Positions 43,591-55,315 are shown, counted from the stretch's first letter. The stretch is 64,000 nucleotides of DNA from Humulus lupulus (GCF_963169125.1 NC_084798.1:197651481-197715480), one strand, 5' to 3'. The notes: generated by a model from the letters alone, not told the origin. Translations and numbers: made by a program.

Positions 43591-44984
43591 TTGGGCGATC
43601 CACAGCTAACCAAGATCAGAGAGGACGTCCTAGCTGGAGTATCCAGGGACTATACAGTGTCAGATATGGGTTTGTTAAGATACAAAGGTCGGATATGTGT
43701 TCTGATGGACACTGATATCAGACGGAAGATTCTGGATGAATTTCGTACTACTCCCTAATCTTTGCATCCAAGCACCACGAAGATGTATCAGGAAGTGAGA
43801 TCGTTGTATTAGTGGCCTGGGATGAAGAGGGATGTGACAGAATATGTGGCTAAGTGATTGGCATGTCAACAGGTCAAGGCTGAGCATCAGAGACCAGCAG
43901 AGCTATTACAGCCTCTGGACATCCCAGAGTGGAAATGAGAGGACATCACGATGGACTTCGTGGTGGGGTTACCCAGGACTGTGGGTCAACATGATTTGGT
44001 GTGGGTCATCATGGATCGATACACCAAGTCAGCTCACTTCTTACCAGTGAGGACTACTTATACAATTTACCAGTACGCATATCTCTATGTGAGAGAGATT
44101 GTGCGCCTTCATGGGGAACCGAGGTCGATCGTGTCAAATCAGGAGCCCACATTCACTTCCAAGTTCTGGGGAAGTGTGAAGAAGGTCATGGGTACACAGT
44201 TGAAGTCTGCCTATCACCCTCAGAAAAATGGACAATCTAAGAGGACGATCCAAATATTAGAAGACATGCTGAGAGCATGTGTGTTGGACTTTGGTGGGTC
44301 CTGGAGTAAGTATATGTCTTTGATAGAGTTTTCCTACAACAACAGCTATCAATCGACCATTTGGGTGGCTCCTTATGAGATGTTGTATGGTTGGAAATGC
44401 ATTCCCCCATTCATTGGGATGAGATAGGAGAAAGGAGATACTTGGGTCCTGAGGCAGTTCAGTGAACTAATGAGGCCATTGAGAAGATTAGAGCTCGGAT
44501 GCTCGCTTCTCAAAGCAGACAGAAAAGTTATGCTGATCCCAAACGTAGGAACGTGGAGTTGCAAGTGGGAGATTATGTCTTCCTTAGAGTCTTTCCATGG
44601 AAAGAGGTGAGAAGATTTGGGAAGAAGGGCAAGATGAGCCCTATATTTGTAGGTCCATTTGAGATCCTGGAGAGGATTGGTCAAGTGGCCTATAGGTTGG
44701 CCTTACCACCGGCATTGTCGATCATGCATAATGTATTTCACATTTCAGCTCTTCAGAAGCATGTGTTAGATGTGACTCATGTATTGAGTTATGAGGATCT
44801 GGAGCTTGAGATAGATCTCTCCTATGAGGAACAACCAGTTAAGATACTAGATAGAAAGGACAAGATCTTGAGAAATAAAAATATACCTTTGGTTAAGGTA
44901 TTATGGAGGAACAGCAAGGTCGAGGAAGTGACCTGGGAACTGGAGTCAGATATGCAAAGTCAGTATCACGAGTTGTTCAGGTAA
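43591..44984 (+). pseudogene. E integrase and chromodomain, degenerate
   Basis: The zinc-binding region (43740-43870) has several stops. The frame at 43951-44427 holds the catalytic core: MDFVVGLPR at its start, VIMDRYTKSAHF, and VSNQEPTF, where the second catalytic Asp is Asn; the third part reads HPQKNGQSKRTIQ with Lys for the catalytic Glu. The frame at 44499-44984 holds SPIFVGPFEIL and a chromodomain with readable ends (LSYEEQPVKILDRKDK; LRNKNIPLVKVLWRN; VTWELESDM). The chromodomain is the best preserved in the window, though the core is inactive by sequence. Confidence 0.85.
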
Positions 44985-45005
44985 AATTTTGAGGACAAAA
45001 TTTCT

Positions 45006-45021
45006 GTAAGGAGGGGATAGT
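45006..45021 (+). other. Polypurine tract of E
   Basis: GTAAGGAGGGGATAGT directly precedes the 3' LTR start TGTAACGTCCC at 45022. Confidence 0.8.
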
Positions 45022-46050
45022 TGTAACGTCCCGAATTCCCTAATATGGCTTGGTGCCTGAATTAGGAGGCCAGGAGAGCAATAATTGATATAATGTGTTA
45101 TTACATGATTATATGGGTTGTATTATTATATGGCTGTATTTGTATGCATGTATGTGATATATGGGTGAGACCACATTATTATGTGGTTATTTTTTAGCTA
45201 TTCGGCATGAGACGATCCTAGGAAGCAAGTTAGCGGTTTAGTCATAACGGGGTCAATTACCGGGCTCGGGGTGAGCCTAGGGGTAATTTAGTGCGCAATA
45301 TATTACCAGGATTGATCAGGTAATGGGAAATGATTTGATAATTATTTGAGGATACTGGGAGTTTTAATGGGAATTGAGGGTCGTTAATTATGATTAACGG
45401 GGTAGGTGGTAATGAAAAAATTTCCCTTGGGTGGCTTTGAGGGATTAGGTTGGCCCTAGGGTAATTTTAGTCATTTTAGGATATGAGATAGACTTAACCA
45501 AAGGTTGGCTATAGAAAGAACCACATAAAATAGGGCACTCTCTTTCTCTTCTCTCTCAATCTTACTCTCTCTCTCTCTCTCGGTTTGAAGCTTGGAGTTT
45601 AGGTGAATTTAAGCTAATTTGAGCTAGGTTCTTGATTAGGTGAAGCTTAGGGATAATTCAGTGATTGAGGTAATGATTCTAAGCTTGAACTTTGTAGTTT
45701 TCCCTCTGTTTTTATGTTATTTATAAGCTTGAAAGTTTGATCTTGGAATTGGATATTTAGTGGTATTTTAAGTGTTATAGAGCTTGGGTTTTACTGCTGG
45801 ATTGGTGGTAATGTTGTGTTGAGGTTTGGTATTGATTTTGGGATTGTTTGGTAGTGTTTTTGGTTGAGTTTGAATTGAAGGAAATGCAGGGAAGCTTGGT
45901 TCGCAGGGTCAAGTCACGGTTGTGTTCTTGGGCGTCGCGACCTAAGCGAACCACAGAGCCTTGTTGGGGCTCTGTCTGCATGGCACACCGCAACCCTCAA
46001 GGGCAAGTGGCGGCCCGCCCTGGCACCTAGAAAGGGGGGTTGTATGTTTG
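45022..46050 (+). repeat. 3' LTR of E, truncated
   Basis: The first 1029 bp match the start of the 5' LTR with many substitutions and small gaps. At about 46048-46051 (TTGG) the sequence switches to an RNase H coding segment of G2. The last 1.4 kb of the LTR is missing. Confidence 0.85.
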
Positions 46051-46951
46051 GTGAAGGACTATGATTGTGATATCCTTTACCACCTAGGGAAATCCAATGC
46101 AGTGGCAGATGCGTTGAGTCGAAGGGGCCCGGGACAGTTATTTAGCTCTACACAGATATCAAAGGAGTTGGCAGAGGAGATGGCTAGAGCAAGGATAGAG
46201 CTGGTATTGGGCCGGTTGGCCAATATTACCTTACAGCCGACCAGTCTGGAGAGGATAAGAGAGGGTCAGATGGATGATACACAGTTGAATGAGGTTAGAG
46301 GAAATGTCCTAGCTGGAGTGGCTAAGGATTATTCCGTTTCAGAGACAGGTTTACTACGGTATAAGGGTCAGATTTGTGTCCCGAAAAATGTGGGTATTAG
46401 ACGAGAGATACTTGATGAATCTCATACTACACCATACTCACTCCATCCAGGGACCACGAAGATGTATCAGGATCTACGGACTTTATATTGGTGTCCTGGG
46501 ATGAAGAAGGACGTAGTAGAGTATGTGGCCAAGTGTCTAACCTGCCAGTAGGTGAAGGCTGAGCATCAGTGACCAGCGGGGTTGCTATAGCCCTTGGGTA
46601 TTCCCGAATGGAAGTGGGAAGACATTACTATGGATTTTGTGGGAGGTTTACCCAGGACAGTGGGGCAGCATGACTCAGTATGGGTGATAGTAGATAGATA
46701 CATTAAGTCAGCTCACTTTTTACCAGTGAGAATGACCTATACTGTGGATCAGTACGCAGAGTTGTACGTGAGGGAGATTGTACGTCTCCATGGGGTTCCC
46801 AAATCAATAGTATCAGATCGGGATCCCATATTTACCTCCAAGTTTTGGGGTGGTTTGCAGAAGGCCATGGGTACTCAGTTGAAGTTCAGTACAGCCTTTC
46901 ATCCTCAGATGGATGGATAGTCTGAGAGGACGATTCAGGTGTTAGAAGACA
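46051..46951 (+). pseudogene. G2 RNase H end and integrase, left part
   Basis: The coding similarity starts with LVKDYDCDILYHLG at the joint, then AVADALSRRG, the integrase zinc region (HTTPYSLHPGTTKM ... CLTCQ), a TAG at 46549-46551, and the catalytic core frame 46594-46920 (WEDITMDFVGGLPR; VIVDRYIKSAHF; IVSDRDPIF). Both Asp residues are present. A TAG at 46918-46920 falls within HPQ.DG.SERT. It stops at the LTR F target site. An open frame starting at 45961 runs from the E LTR across the joint and is chimeric by accident. Confidence 0.85.
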
Positions 46952-46956
46952 TGCTT

Positions 46957-49528
46957 TGTAACAACCCGAATCCGCTGATAAGGCTTAGGGCCTTGATTAG
47001 CGTGCCTGGAGGGCAATATGTGAATTATTGTTTAATATGTGGATTTGTGTGAATATGTGATTAGTGATGCATATTTAGGTGAATTAAATATGCATGTGGG
47101 CCCCATCTGGTTATTAGGGGCATGATTGTAATTTTAGCCCGTTGAGGGTATAAACATGATAATTGTGATATACTTGTGATATATCTATGTTGCACGATTC
47201 GAGACAGTCCTCGGGAGCAGTTAGCTAGAAAGTCACAACGGGGTCGAAAATCCGACTCAGGGTGAGTCGAGGGGTAATTTGGGTGTTAGTCATTTTATGG
47301 GGTTATCGGGTTATGGAAATAAATGTTTGGAGATATATTTGAGGTTAGAATGTCTAGGAGGGAATATTGGGGAAATTTACCATTTTTCCCTCGTGGACGT
47401 TTTTGGTACCCCGAGCCTTGAGGTAACCTTATAGACTTAAGTTAAATAAAACAAAATATAGGAAGCCCCCAGATTTCTCTAAACCGACCCAAAATCCTCT
47501 TCCCTTTCTCCTGTTTTCTCTCAACTTTACCAAGGGGGAACTTTGAGGAATTTGAGCTAGGAAGTTCAGAATTTAAGGCTGGAGCTTTGAGGAAGTGAAG
47601 CTTGGAGCTTAGGAGATTAACTTAGAGGTTCAACTAAGCAAAGGTAAGCTCTTAACTTGATGAACTATGTTGAATTTCTGTTGATAATTCAGAGTATGCA
47701 TGTGAGCTAAGTTGGGATTTGTTCATGATTGTTTGGTTGAGTTTTGGGGTTAGTTTCTGTGATGAATGTTTGGATTGTTAGGTTGACTTTTATGGATAAT
47801 TGGCTTGGTTTTAGAAGAGAAAATGAAGGATTTTTCTGAGTTCGAGGGGTTGGGCCGCGGCATTGTTCTTGCTGAGCCGCACCCCCTTAGAACTTGGGGC
47901 GTCTGGAAATGGAGGCGCGCTGCGGCGCCCTTCAGGAAGGGCCATGGCGCGTGTGGGTTATTTTGAGGTAGGGCCTCGGGTTGAGCTGGGGGCCGCGACA
48001 TGAGTCCCTAGGGCCGCGGCGCTTAGCACATTTTTGGGTTTTTAAGAGGTTTTAGGCTCGGGAATTCAATAGTTAAGGCTCGGGATGGATTATATCACCC
48101 TGATTGATAGAGTTCAACTAGGGCTGGCAATTTTCGATACGACACGATGACACGACTCGAAAACGATACGAAATAAATGGGTTTGGGTGACACATTTAAT
48201 TTTCGTGTCATAATCGTGTTGACACGTTTAATACATTTATTAAACGTGTCATTTTCGAGTCAACACGCTTAACCCGAAAATGACACGCTTAAGACACATT
48301 TAAGATGATATAAACATTTAATTTATTTATATTATGTTAATCGTGTCAATTTCGTGTCGTGTCATTACACATTTAATTGTGTATTAATCGTGTCAGTTTT
48401 AGATTTGTGTCAAATGACAAATTTATTAAACGTGTTATCGTGTCGTGTGACCTGCTAAGATAATCGTGTCATGTACGGGTTTGGATTTCTGACACGAATA
48501 ATAATCGTGTCGTGTACGGGTTTACTCTAATCGTGTCGTGTCATAATCGTGTCGACACGATTATGACACGATAACACGAATTTCCACCTCTAAGTTCAAC
48601 CTTCCGGAGATTAGAATTATGACCCAAAGTTATTTAATGGATTAGAACTTGATGGGTGGAAATTTTTAATGCGTTGTGACTAGGGTTTCGGCGAGGCTCG
48701 GACTAGGGAACTGTGCTAGGGACATCGGTGCTTGGAAAGCTCGAGACACAGGTAGGAAAACTTATGTTCCCATAGAGCTTGTGTTGCAGGGCTTGGCCCT
48801 ATATGATTGAGTTGCAGGACTCGACCCTATATGACTGTGGCCCTTTGATTGCATTTATATGTGTTTAAATATCTGTTTAGTTATATTATGTGTGTATATA
48901 AATGGTGGAACGGCGATGGCCGGGAACGGCGAAGGCCGAGAACAGCAAGGGGCCGGAAGCGGCGTTTAGCACGCAGAGTGCGAGTTTCCAGAGCGAGACC
49001 CCAAGGGATACCTGGGATATCCTTACGGTATAGACTGCGAACCCAGTGCCTGGTAAAGCGCCTGGGATGGCATGGTCGTACGTGTATAGCCTGATGATGG
49101 CTTGATTTCATATTAAATTTTTTATATGCATATATTATCTGCTTGTGAGGGTTTTCTTGCTGGGCTTCAGCTCACGAGTGCTCTATGGTGCAGGTAAAGG
49201 CAAGGGGAAAGTCGATCAACCTTGAGTATGGTGAGCGTGACGAGCGACGCGTACATGTCTGGTCTGCCTGGCTGCCACGGCCAGGGGTGTTTTTGGGAGA
49301 TGATTGTACTAAACTTGAATTTTGTCATTTAGTCGACTATGGTTATATTTTGAATTGTAAATATTTCTAAACAATGATTTTGGAATCCCAAATGTTAAAC
49401 GCTTTATAATTTTCAATGAATGGTTTATTTTCAAATGTATGACTCTGATTATGGTTTAATTACACTATTTGTCCTAAAACCTCAATTAGCGAGTTAATAG
49501 CACATTTTAAAGGCAGTAGGGCGTTACA
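46957..49528 (+). mobile_element. Solo LTR F (about 2.09 kb plus a MITE) in the G2 integrase
   Basis: It begins TGTAACAACCCG and ends GTAGGGCGTTACA, with a perfect target duplication TGCTT (46952-46956, 49529-49533). Its 3' end matches the outer end of the G1 LTR, so F and G1 are of one family. It holds the conserved block at 49151-49200 and GC-rich segments (about 47850-48020). A hAT-type MITE is inserted at 48119. Frames at 48849-49111 are not genes. Confidence 0.9.
48119..48592. mobile_element. hAT-type MITE, 474 bp, with 8-bp target duplication
   Basis: Ends are TAGGGCTGGCAATTTTCG and its imperfect reverse complement CGAATTTCCACCTCTA, and the flanks AGTTCAAC (48111-48118 and 48593-48600) are a perfect 8-bp duplication. 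Terminal TAGGG.TGG and an 8-bp duplication are typical of the hAT superfamily. The interior is packed with CGTGTC/GACACG words, many in inverted pairs, so the strand could fold extensively. There is no transposase. Confidence 0.88.
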
Positions 49529-49533
49529 TGCTT

Positions 49534-50230
49534 AGGGCGTGTGTAGTGGCTTTGAGGGATCTTGGAGTAAGTACCTTCCGTTGATTGAGTTTTCACACAA
49601 CAACAGTTATCAATCAACGATTGGAGTAGCTCCATATGAGATGTTGTATGGAAGAAATTGTAGATCGTCCATTCATTGGGACGAGATGGGTGAGAAGAAG
49701 TATTTGGGACCGGAGATGGTTCAGAAAACTAATGAAGCTATTAACAAGATCCGAGCTCGAATGCTCGCTTCGCAGAGTAGACAAAAAAGCTACGCTGATT
49801 CTAAGTGTAAGGACGTGGAGTTCCAGGTAGGGGGGCATGTGTTTCTGCGAGTGTCACCACTACGAGGAGCAATGAGGTTTGGGAAAAAGGGCAAGCTGAG
49901 CCCTAGATTCATAGGACCTTTTGAGATCAGGTTGCCTACAGATTGGCTCTGCCACCATCGTTATTAAGGGTTCACAACGTATTCCACATCTCTATGCTTC
50001 GAAAGTACATCTCAGATACGACTCATGTGTTAAGATATGAAGATTTGGAGTTACAAACAGATTTGTCATATGAACAGCAATCGGTTCAGGCCCTAGACAG
50101 GAAAGACAAGGTTCTGCGGAATAAGACGATTCCTCTAGTCAAAGTATTATGGAGGATTAGCAAGGTCAAGGAAGCGACCTGAGAGTTTGAGTCAGCTATG
50201 TGGGATCAGTATCCCGAGTTATTCAGGTAA
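49534..50230 (+). pseudogene. G2 integrase end and chromodomain, right part
   Basis: Coding similarity resumes after the LTR F duplication. The frame 49539-49967 carries SKYLPLIEFSHNNSYQST, YEMLYGRNCRS and SPRFIGPFEI; a frameshift near 49930 moves it to 49943-50182, with VFHISMLRKY and the chromodomain (LSYEQQSVQALDRKDK; LRNKTIPLVKVLWRI). A TGA at 50180-50182 cuts the last part (FESAMWDQYPELF is out of reach). Confidence 0.85.
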
Positions 50231-50250
50231 ATTTTGAGGATGAAATTCTC

Positions 50251-50266
50251 AATAGGAGGGGATAGT
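50251..50266 (+). other. Polypurine tract of G2
   Basis: AATAGGAGGGGATAGT lies before the LTR start, as in E and G1. Confidence 0.75.
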
Positions 50267-52543
50267 TATAACGATCCAAAACTGCTAATAGGACTTAGTG
50301 CCTTAATTAGGGTGCCGGTAGGGCATAATTGGTTTATATAAGTGTTTAATTGATTAAATGTGTGACTATGTGGCATGCATGATTAATATTATTATGTGAA
50401 TATACTATATGCATGTTTGTGAGTATTAAATATGCATGTTGGCCCTCTACTGTTAATAAGGGCGTATTTGTAATTTTGGCCCGTTATGGGCATAAATGTG
50501 ATCATATGTGATAAATGGTTGAGACCACATTCTTATGTGGATATATTCACAGTATTTGGCTCAAGACAGTCCTACTGGGCAGATTAGCAAAATAGTCACA
50601 GTGGGGTTTAATACTCAGCTTGGGTGGAGCTTAAGCGTATTTTGGGAATTTAGAGAATATTTTGCGATTTATTGAGCAATGGATAAGTATTTGGTAATTA
50701 GTTGGGTGTGACGAGATTAATTGGTAAATGGTAGGAACACTTGAGGAATTAGTGGGAATCAAAAAATGACCATTCTACCCTTAGAGGTAATTGGAGGGTT
50801 GGGTTAATAATAAAGGGCAATTTGGTCCTTTCTAATTAAGTTATATACCCAGTAAAACTCTAAGGAACAACCAGAATGTAGCGGAAGACTCTCAGCTCAC
50901 TCATTTTCACTCCTTCTCTCCCTCTTGTGTGGAGGCTTTGAGTTTATTGAAGGAAAAGACTTGGTTTAAGCTAGATTGGAGCTGAGTTTGGGTTGGGTTA
51001 AACTGAAGAATTAAGGCTGAAAATGGGCAAAGGATAGCTAGAGAAATTCAGGCCATAAACTGAGGTAATTTCAAATTCAATTGCTGAATTTTGTTGGAGA
51101 TTATATTAAAGTTAGAGTTGCATGAGTTTTTATTTGTTAGCTGGGTTTGGGCATTTGATTGTGCAAGAAAATGTTTATGAGTAAGTTGTGATGGTTGGGA
51201 TATAAGGATAGGAATTCTAGGCTTGAATCTGAGTTTGGCTGGTCATTTGGGGTTAGGCTCGAGGAAAAAAATGCTGGAAAGTGTGGTTTTTCTGGGTTTG
51301 GGGGCTCGGGTCGCGGCCCTGTTCTCAGGTGCTGCAGCCTGCATGCTTTTGGAAGCTGGGAGCCTCTGTTCTCTAGGCACGTCGTGACTCAAAGGGGTGC
51401 AAGTCACGACCTGTGTCCTTCATCAGGGAGGGTTGGGCCTCAATTTAAGGGGCGAGTCGCAGCCCTTAGGGGCAAGTCGCAACCCTGAATGGGGAATTAA
51501 GGAAAGACAAGGTTTTAGGCTTGGGGATTCAAACCTAGGTGCTTGGGATGAATTCTACTACCTCATTTAGTAGAATTCGAGGCCCCGGAGGCTAATATTT
51601 GTTCCCTAATTATTTATTTGGATTAGAAATTATAGTTACCCATTGTTGTTGTGACTAGGTCTATTGCTAAGGCTCAGGACTGAGGATCGTACTCGGGACC
51701 GTTCTTAATTCTCTGCTTGGGATTCGAGGTAAGAAAACTACACCCATGTGGTTGTGTTTGGGACTAAGGTTCCCTGTATCTAGATATATGTGTTGTGTAA
51801 CTGTACTTCTATTATGTGAAATGTGAAAGTACGACCTAAGGGAGCCGAGGCTAACGATTAGTGCATTGGTCGCGGCTCGGCCAATGTGAGTCGGGGTCAG
51901 GTAAATAAACAATGGACTCGACCTAAGCGAGTCGAGGTCAACTTAATAAACCGAGGGCTCAGCCTAAGGGCGCCGACCCTGAGCATTTGTATTAATGATT
52001 AAAATATATGCTTGAAAATACATGTTTATCATTATTAGCTTGATACTTATATTTTGTTGAATTTCTGAATGACTTGCATTAAGATTGATTGAATACCACT
52101 GTTGATATATGTATTTTTTATTTATGGTTTTCTTGCTGGACCTTGGCTCACGGGTGCTATGTGGTGCAGGTAAAGGCAAAGGGAAACTGGACCAACCATG
52201 AGTTGTAGAGCTCTGGGGGCGAAGTGTACATAGTCAGCTGCTCTTCTGCCACGGCCGAGGGAAAGTACAAGGACAGAGCCCTAAAACTTGTATTTTGCCA
52301 TTAGAGTGGCTTTTGGTTGTATTAACTTTTTGGGATTGTAAATTACCACTTATACCCTACTTTTGGGATTCCATGTATCAAACATCTGTTTTAATGAAAA
52401 TTAATCGTTTATGACCAAAATCTTTTAACCCTAACCTGATAGTTGACTTTAGGATCACAATATTGTTCAAACGACTTGATTAGCAAATCTTGCACTATTT
52501 TAAAATACACAGTGTCACGGTCTTGGTTATCTAGGGTGTTACA
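50267..52543 (+). repeat. 3' LTR of G2 (2277 bp)
   Basis: It starts TATAACGATCC (one change from the family TGTAACG) and ends GGGTGTTACA. It carries the conserved block at about 52127-52176 and a GC-rich segment with repeated GTCGCGGCC-like words (about 51300-51490). Short frames inside are not genes. Confidence 0.8.
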
Positions 52544-52559
52544 AGAACACTCCCCCTGC

Positions 52560-53615
52560 CTATCCCTCGGAATTGGCATCCGAAGGGATGATGCCGTCAT
52601 GAACAACCAGAGTTACCCATCTCTTCAAAATGGAGCTAGGGAACTCAGAGAAAGTAGATGTAGGCTTGGTGAAGTTCCGGTGAAGTGCCTTGATTAACAC
52701 AGCAACCTGCTTCTTGGCATACTTGAAATAACCTCTCTGCTGCTGCTCAAGATGACGCCAAATATGGGCCAGCTGAGTGGGAGTATTGATAGAACTAGGA
52801 GCGTCACTGCGAGGAGACGGGGCGGGAGTAGCCATGCCACAAAAAGACTTGAAGCCATGGGTTTCGAGTCTATGGATGGAAACCAAATCAATATCCACAC
52901 GCTCCTGTAACACCTCCTTAGAGGTACCCACAAACACTCCAACCTGCAAACACAACTGAGTGACAAGGGATGGGAAAAATAACCTCCCGAACTTCCTTGC
53001 GGCATACCAAATATCTCTTGCATAATAAGTCATCCCACATCAATGCTCTTCCCTGCCATAATACAGCACAACAGAAGTAATCGATCTTGGCTCACATTTG
53101 TGTCATAAATAATGGCCAGTAGACAACACTTGAGGAAATTGAGCCACACTCTGGCCTCAGGAGTCACAGGAGTACGATGACCAGTGGAAGAGACAATCCA
53201 AGAAGTCCCATTGACAACAACAATGTGAAGCACCTCGTCAAAATGCTCAGGTGCAAAAATGAGAACCATATCATTGAACACTACACACTCAAAAGTCTCC
53301 AAACCATAGAACTTATTGATTGCCTCAGCAGAGAAGGAAACAAATTTTCCTCTCACCACTACTTCAATTTGGGCCTTGGAAACAAGATTAGCATAAAAAT
53401 CAATGCACAAGAGGCACAATAGCTCATTTAGGCTTCAGACACAACTTGTCCCAGTGATGCTTCTCAATAACATCGGTAATATAAGTAGGCATTTCAAAGG
53501 CAGAAGGTAAAAATCCACGCTCAGGCCATAACTACTTGGACTTAATTTTCACATAGCGCAACTTAGCTTGAGCACTATGAAATCGCGCAACATCAAGTGG
53601 TAGAGAAAATGTTGG
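52560..53615 (-). pseudogene. Athila env-like ORF, C-terminal part (Transposase_32-like domain)
   Basis: Two overlapping minus-strand frames, 53030-53419 (129 codons) and 52560-53033 (157 codons), carry one domain split by a frameshift near 53030. Recognisable words are FYANL, GKFVSFSAEAINKFYGL and VTPEARVWLNFLKCCLL in the first. This is the 'putative plant transposon protein' domain (Transposase_32 type) found in the ORF after pol in Athila elements. Upstream, 53420-53610 holds a PERGFLPS-like segment with two stops. Its role in the element is unknown; the position is that of an envelope gene but no membrane segment is seen here. Confidence 0.75.
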
Positions 53616-54020
53616 TGTAACGCCCCAAACTCCATGGATCATTACGGTGTGCCTTGTAAACAGTGCTAAACTCGCTAACCGAGTCATTCGGCCAAAATCG
53701 TGAACTAAGTATGATTAGCGGTTTAGGGATTAAAACATTGGTTAAGATGTAACGTTTCACTAGAACGTTTAATATATACATTGGGATCCCGAAAATATAA
53801 TTTCAGAGTTTATTACAGAAAATATTTACAACAGGCCGTTCGAAGCGGCAAAACAGGGTTCAACCCTAGTTCCACTTTAAACCTCGGCCGTGGCGGACGA
53901 GCAGCTGCATATGTACACGTCATCACCTAAGCTCTCCAACTCAAGGATGGTCCAGCTTCCTCTTGCCTTTACCTGCACCACGTAGCACCCGTGAGCCGAA
54001 GCCCAGCAAGAAAACACAAT

Positions 54021-54153
54021 CCAACATGATATAATATCAACAGATAACATGACGTAATATCATCAGGTAACATGATATAATATCAATAGATAACATGGTA
54101 TAATACCAACAGATAACATGATATAATATCATCAGGTAACATGATATAATATC
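54021..54153. repeat. 23-bp tandem array, six copies, each with a small hairpin
   Basis: GATATAATATC or a variant starts at 54028, 54051, 54074, 54097, 54120 and 54143, always 23 bp apart. Each is GATAT-A-ATATC, a stem with one central base. In the fourth copy it is GGTATAATACC, so both sides changed together; in the second (GACGTAATATC) the pairing is partly lost. Confidence 0.85.
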
Positions 54154-55204
54154 AACAGCGATCATAATAACCATTCGGGACTATCAGTCCAAGCAAATAG
54201 GTGACAATAGCCAAAAGTCACAATAATGAGCATCGCTCCTTCTAGCCATGTGACGATAGGATCACCAGGGCTTAACTGATAAGTGATTCTTTCTTAAGTT
54301 TGATTAGGACAAGTGCAAGGTGATTAGTCACCAACATAACCTTCCTCACGACTCTAGAGTTGAAACTATGGACAATGTCCCTTAGCCATGTGACAAACGG
54401 TCACCGGGGTCATATACCTTGGCTATAGTCATCTAGTCGTAGACCAGGCAAGCGCTTATAAGTTCTTCGACCCTAGGGTCGGTCTAGCATTAATGCCATA
54501 GATCCATTCAATGCGTGATTCTCGACTTTAGAGTCGGTCCCTGACTAGTCAGTGTCTTTCACTAGTAAGACATGCCACCATTCACATATCACATATTCCA
54601 TATCCATAAATGAGGTATTTAGCATGCTTACTAAACAGGTATTAGTACTATTAGGACCATGCACAACCACAGAGGCTCAAGCTCTGAACAATATCATACC
54701 CAGTATACAAAGCATGTCCTAATCACATGTTTCTCATGCATCATATGCAATATATCCAGCAATCCAACATGCAACAATAACAACCATGCATGTCACATTT
54801 AATAGTCAACCAACATGCATCAAGAGTAGCCATGCATGTCATACATAATAATCAACCGACATGCATCAATAATAACCATGCATGTCATACTCAGTAATCA
54901 ACCAACATGCATCATAATAGCCATGCATGTCACATATACACAGGGTGCAGTTTTCTTACCTCAAAGTCGAGCTAGAACGATTAAAAGAACGACCCTTGAG
55001 AACGATCAACTTTTAGTCCTTTAGCGGTCACCTAGTCATAACCAAATATCAGGTATCATCAATAAAAATGATCAACATAAGTTCCCAAATCAATATCTAG
55101 CCTCCGGGACATCAATCCCCACTTAACCGGGTACTAGGTACAACCCCGAGGCCTATGGCTTGAATCCCCAAGCTTAAAAACATGTTTTTGGTCAAAATGG
55201 CCTT

Positions 55205-55315
55205 AAGGGTCGCGGCCCTCCCCTGCTGCGCCGCGGCGCGCCCTCAAACAGATTGAGTTCCCCTCTGCCAAACGCCAAGGGCCGCGGCGCACCCCTGCTG
55301 CGCCGCGGCGCCCAA
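55205..55315. repeat. GC-rich palindromic segment in a solo LTR
   Basis: The words GGGCCGCGGCGC and CTGCGCCGCGGCGC occur repeatedly, and CCCTGCTGCGCCGCGGCGC is present twice about 70 bp apart. Similar segments occur at a comparable place in the other LTRs with TGTAACG ends. Confidence 0.65.

Larger units (their letters stand above)
36752..46050 (+). mobile_element. Tekay/Del-type chromovirus E, with truncated 3' LTR
   Basis: The parts are 5' LTR (36752-39151), primer site, leader with three hairpins, gag (39589-40659), protease, RT with a triplicated segment, RNase H, integrase, chromodomain, polypurine tract (45006-45021) and a 3' LTR cut short at about 46050. The left flank is ACTCC; the right flank is lost in a deletion joint to G2. 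The LTRs differ visibly more than those of D, so E is older. Confidence 0.85.
46051..52543 (+). mobile_element. Tekay/Del-type element G2, 5'-deleted
   Basis: It begins inside RNase H at the joint with E, continues through integrase and chromodomain, and ends with a 3' LTR (50267-52543). A solo LTR (F) with a MITE inside it interrupts the integrase at 46957-49528. On the right it abuts the Athila env-like ORF; the flank is AGAAC (52544-52548). The 5' LTR, gag and most of pol are gone. Confidence 0.8.

Noticed and set aside
45961..46551. 196-codon frame as a new fusion gene
   Set aside because: It crosses the E LTR/G2 deletion joint; the first part is LTR sequence read in a chance frame, the second is ordinary RNase H/integrase.
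7464..52543. The G1 LTR on the left and the G2 LTR on the right as the two LTRs of one large element
   Set aside because: They are on opposite strands, belong to different LTR subfamilies at their ends, and have unrelated flanking bases (CCATC and AGAAC).
54021..54153. 23-bp array, and the 40-bp and 119-bp arrays, as CRISPR
   Set aside because: The units are head-to-tail minisatellites without unique spacers, in plant LTR retrotransposons.
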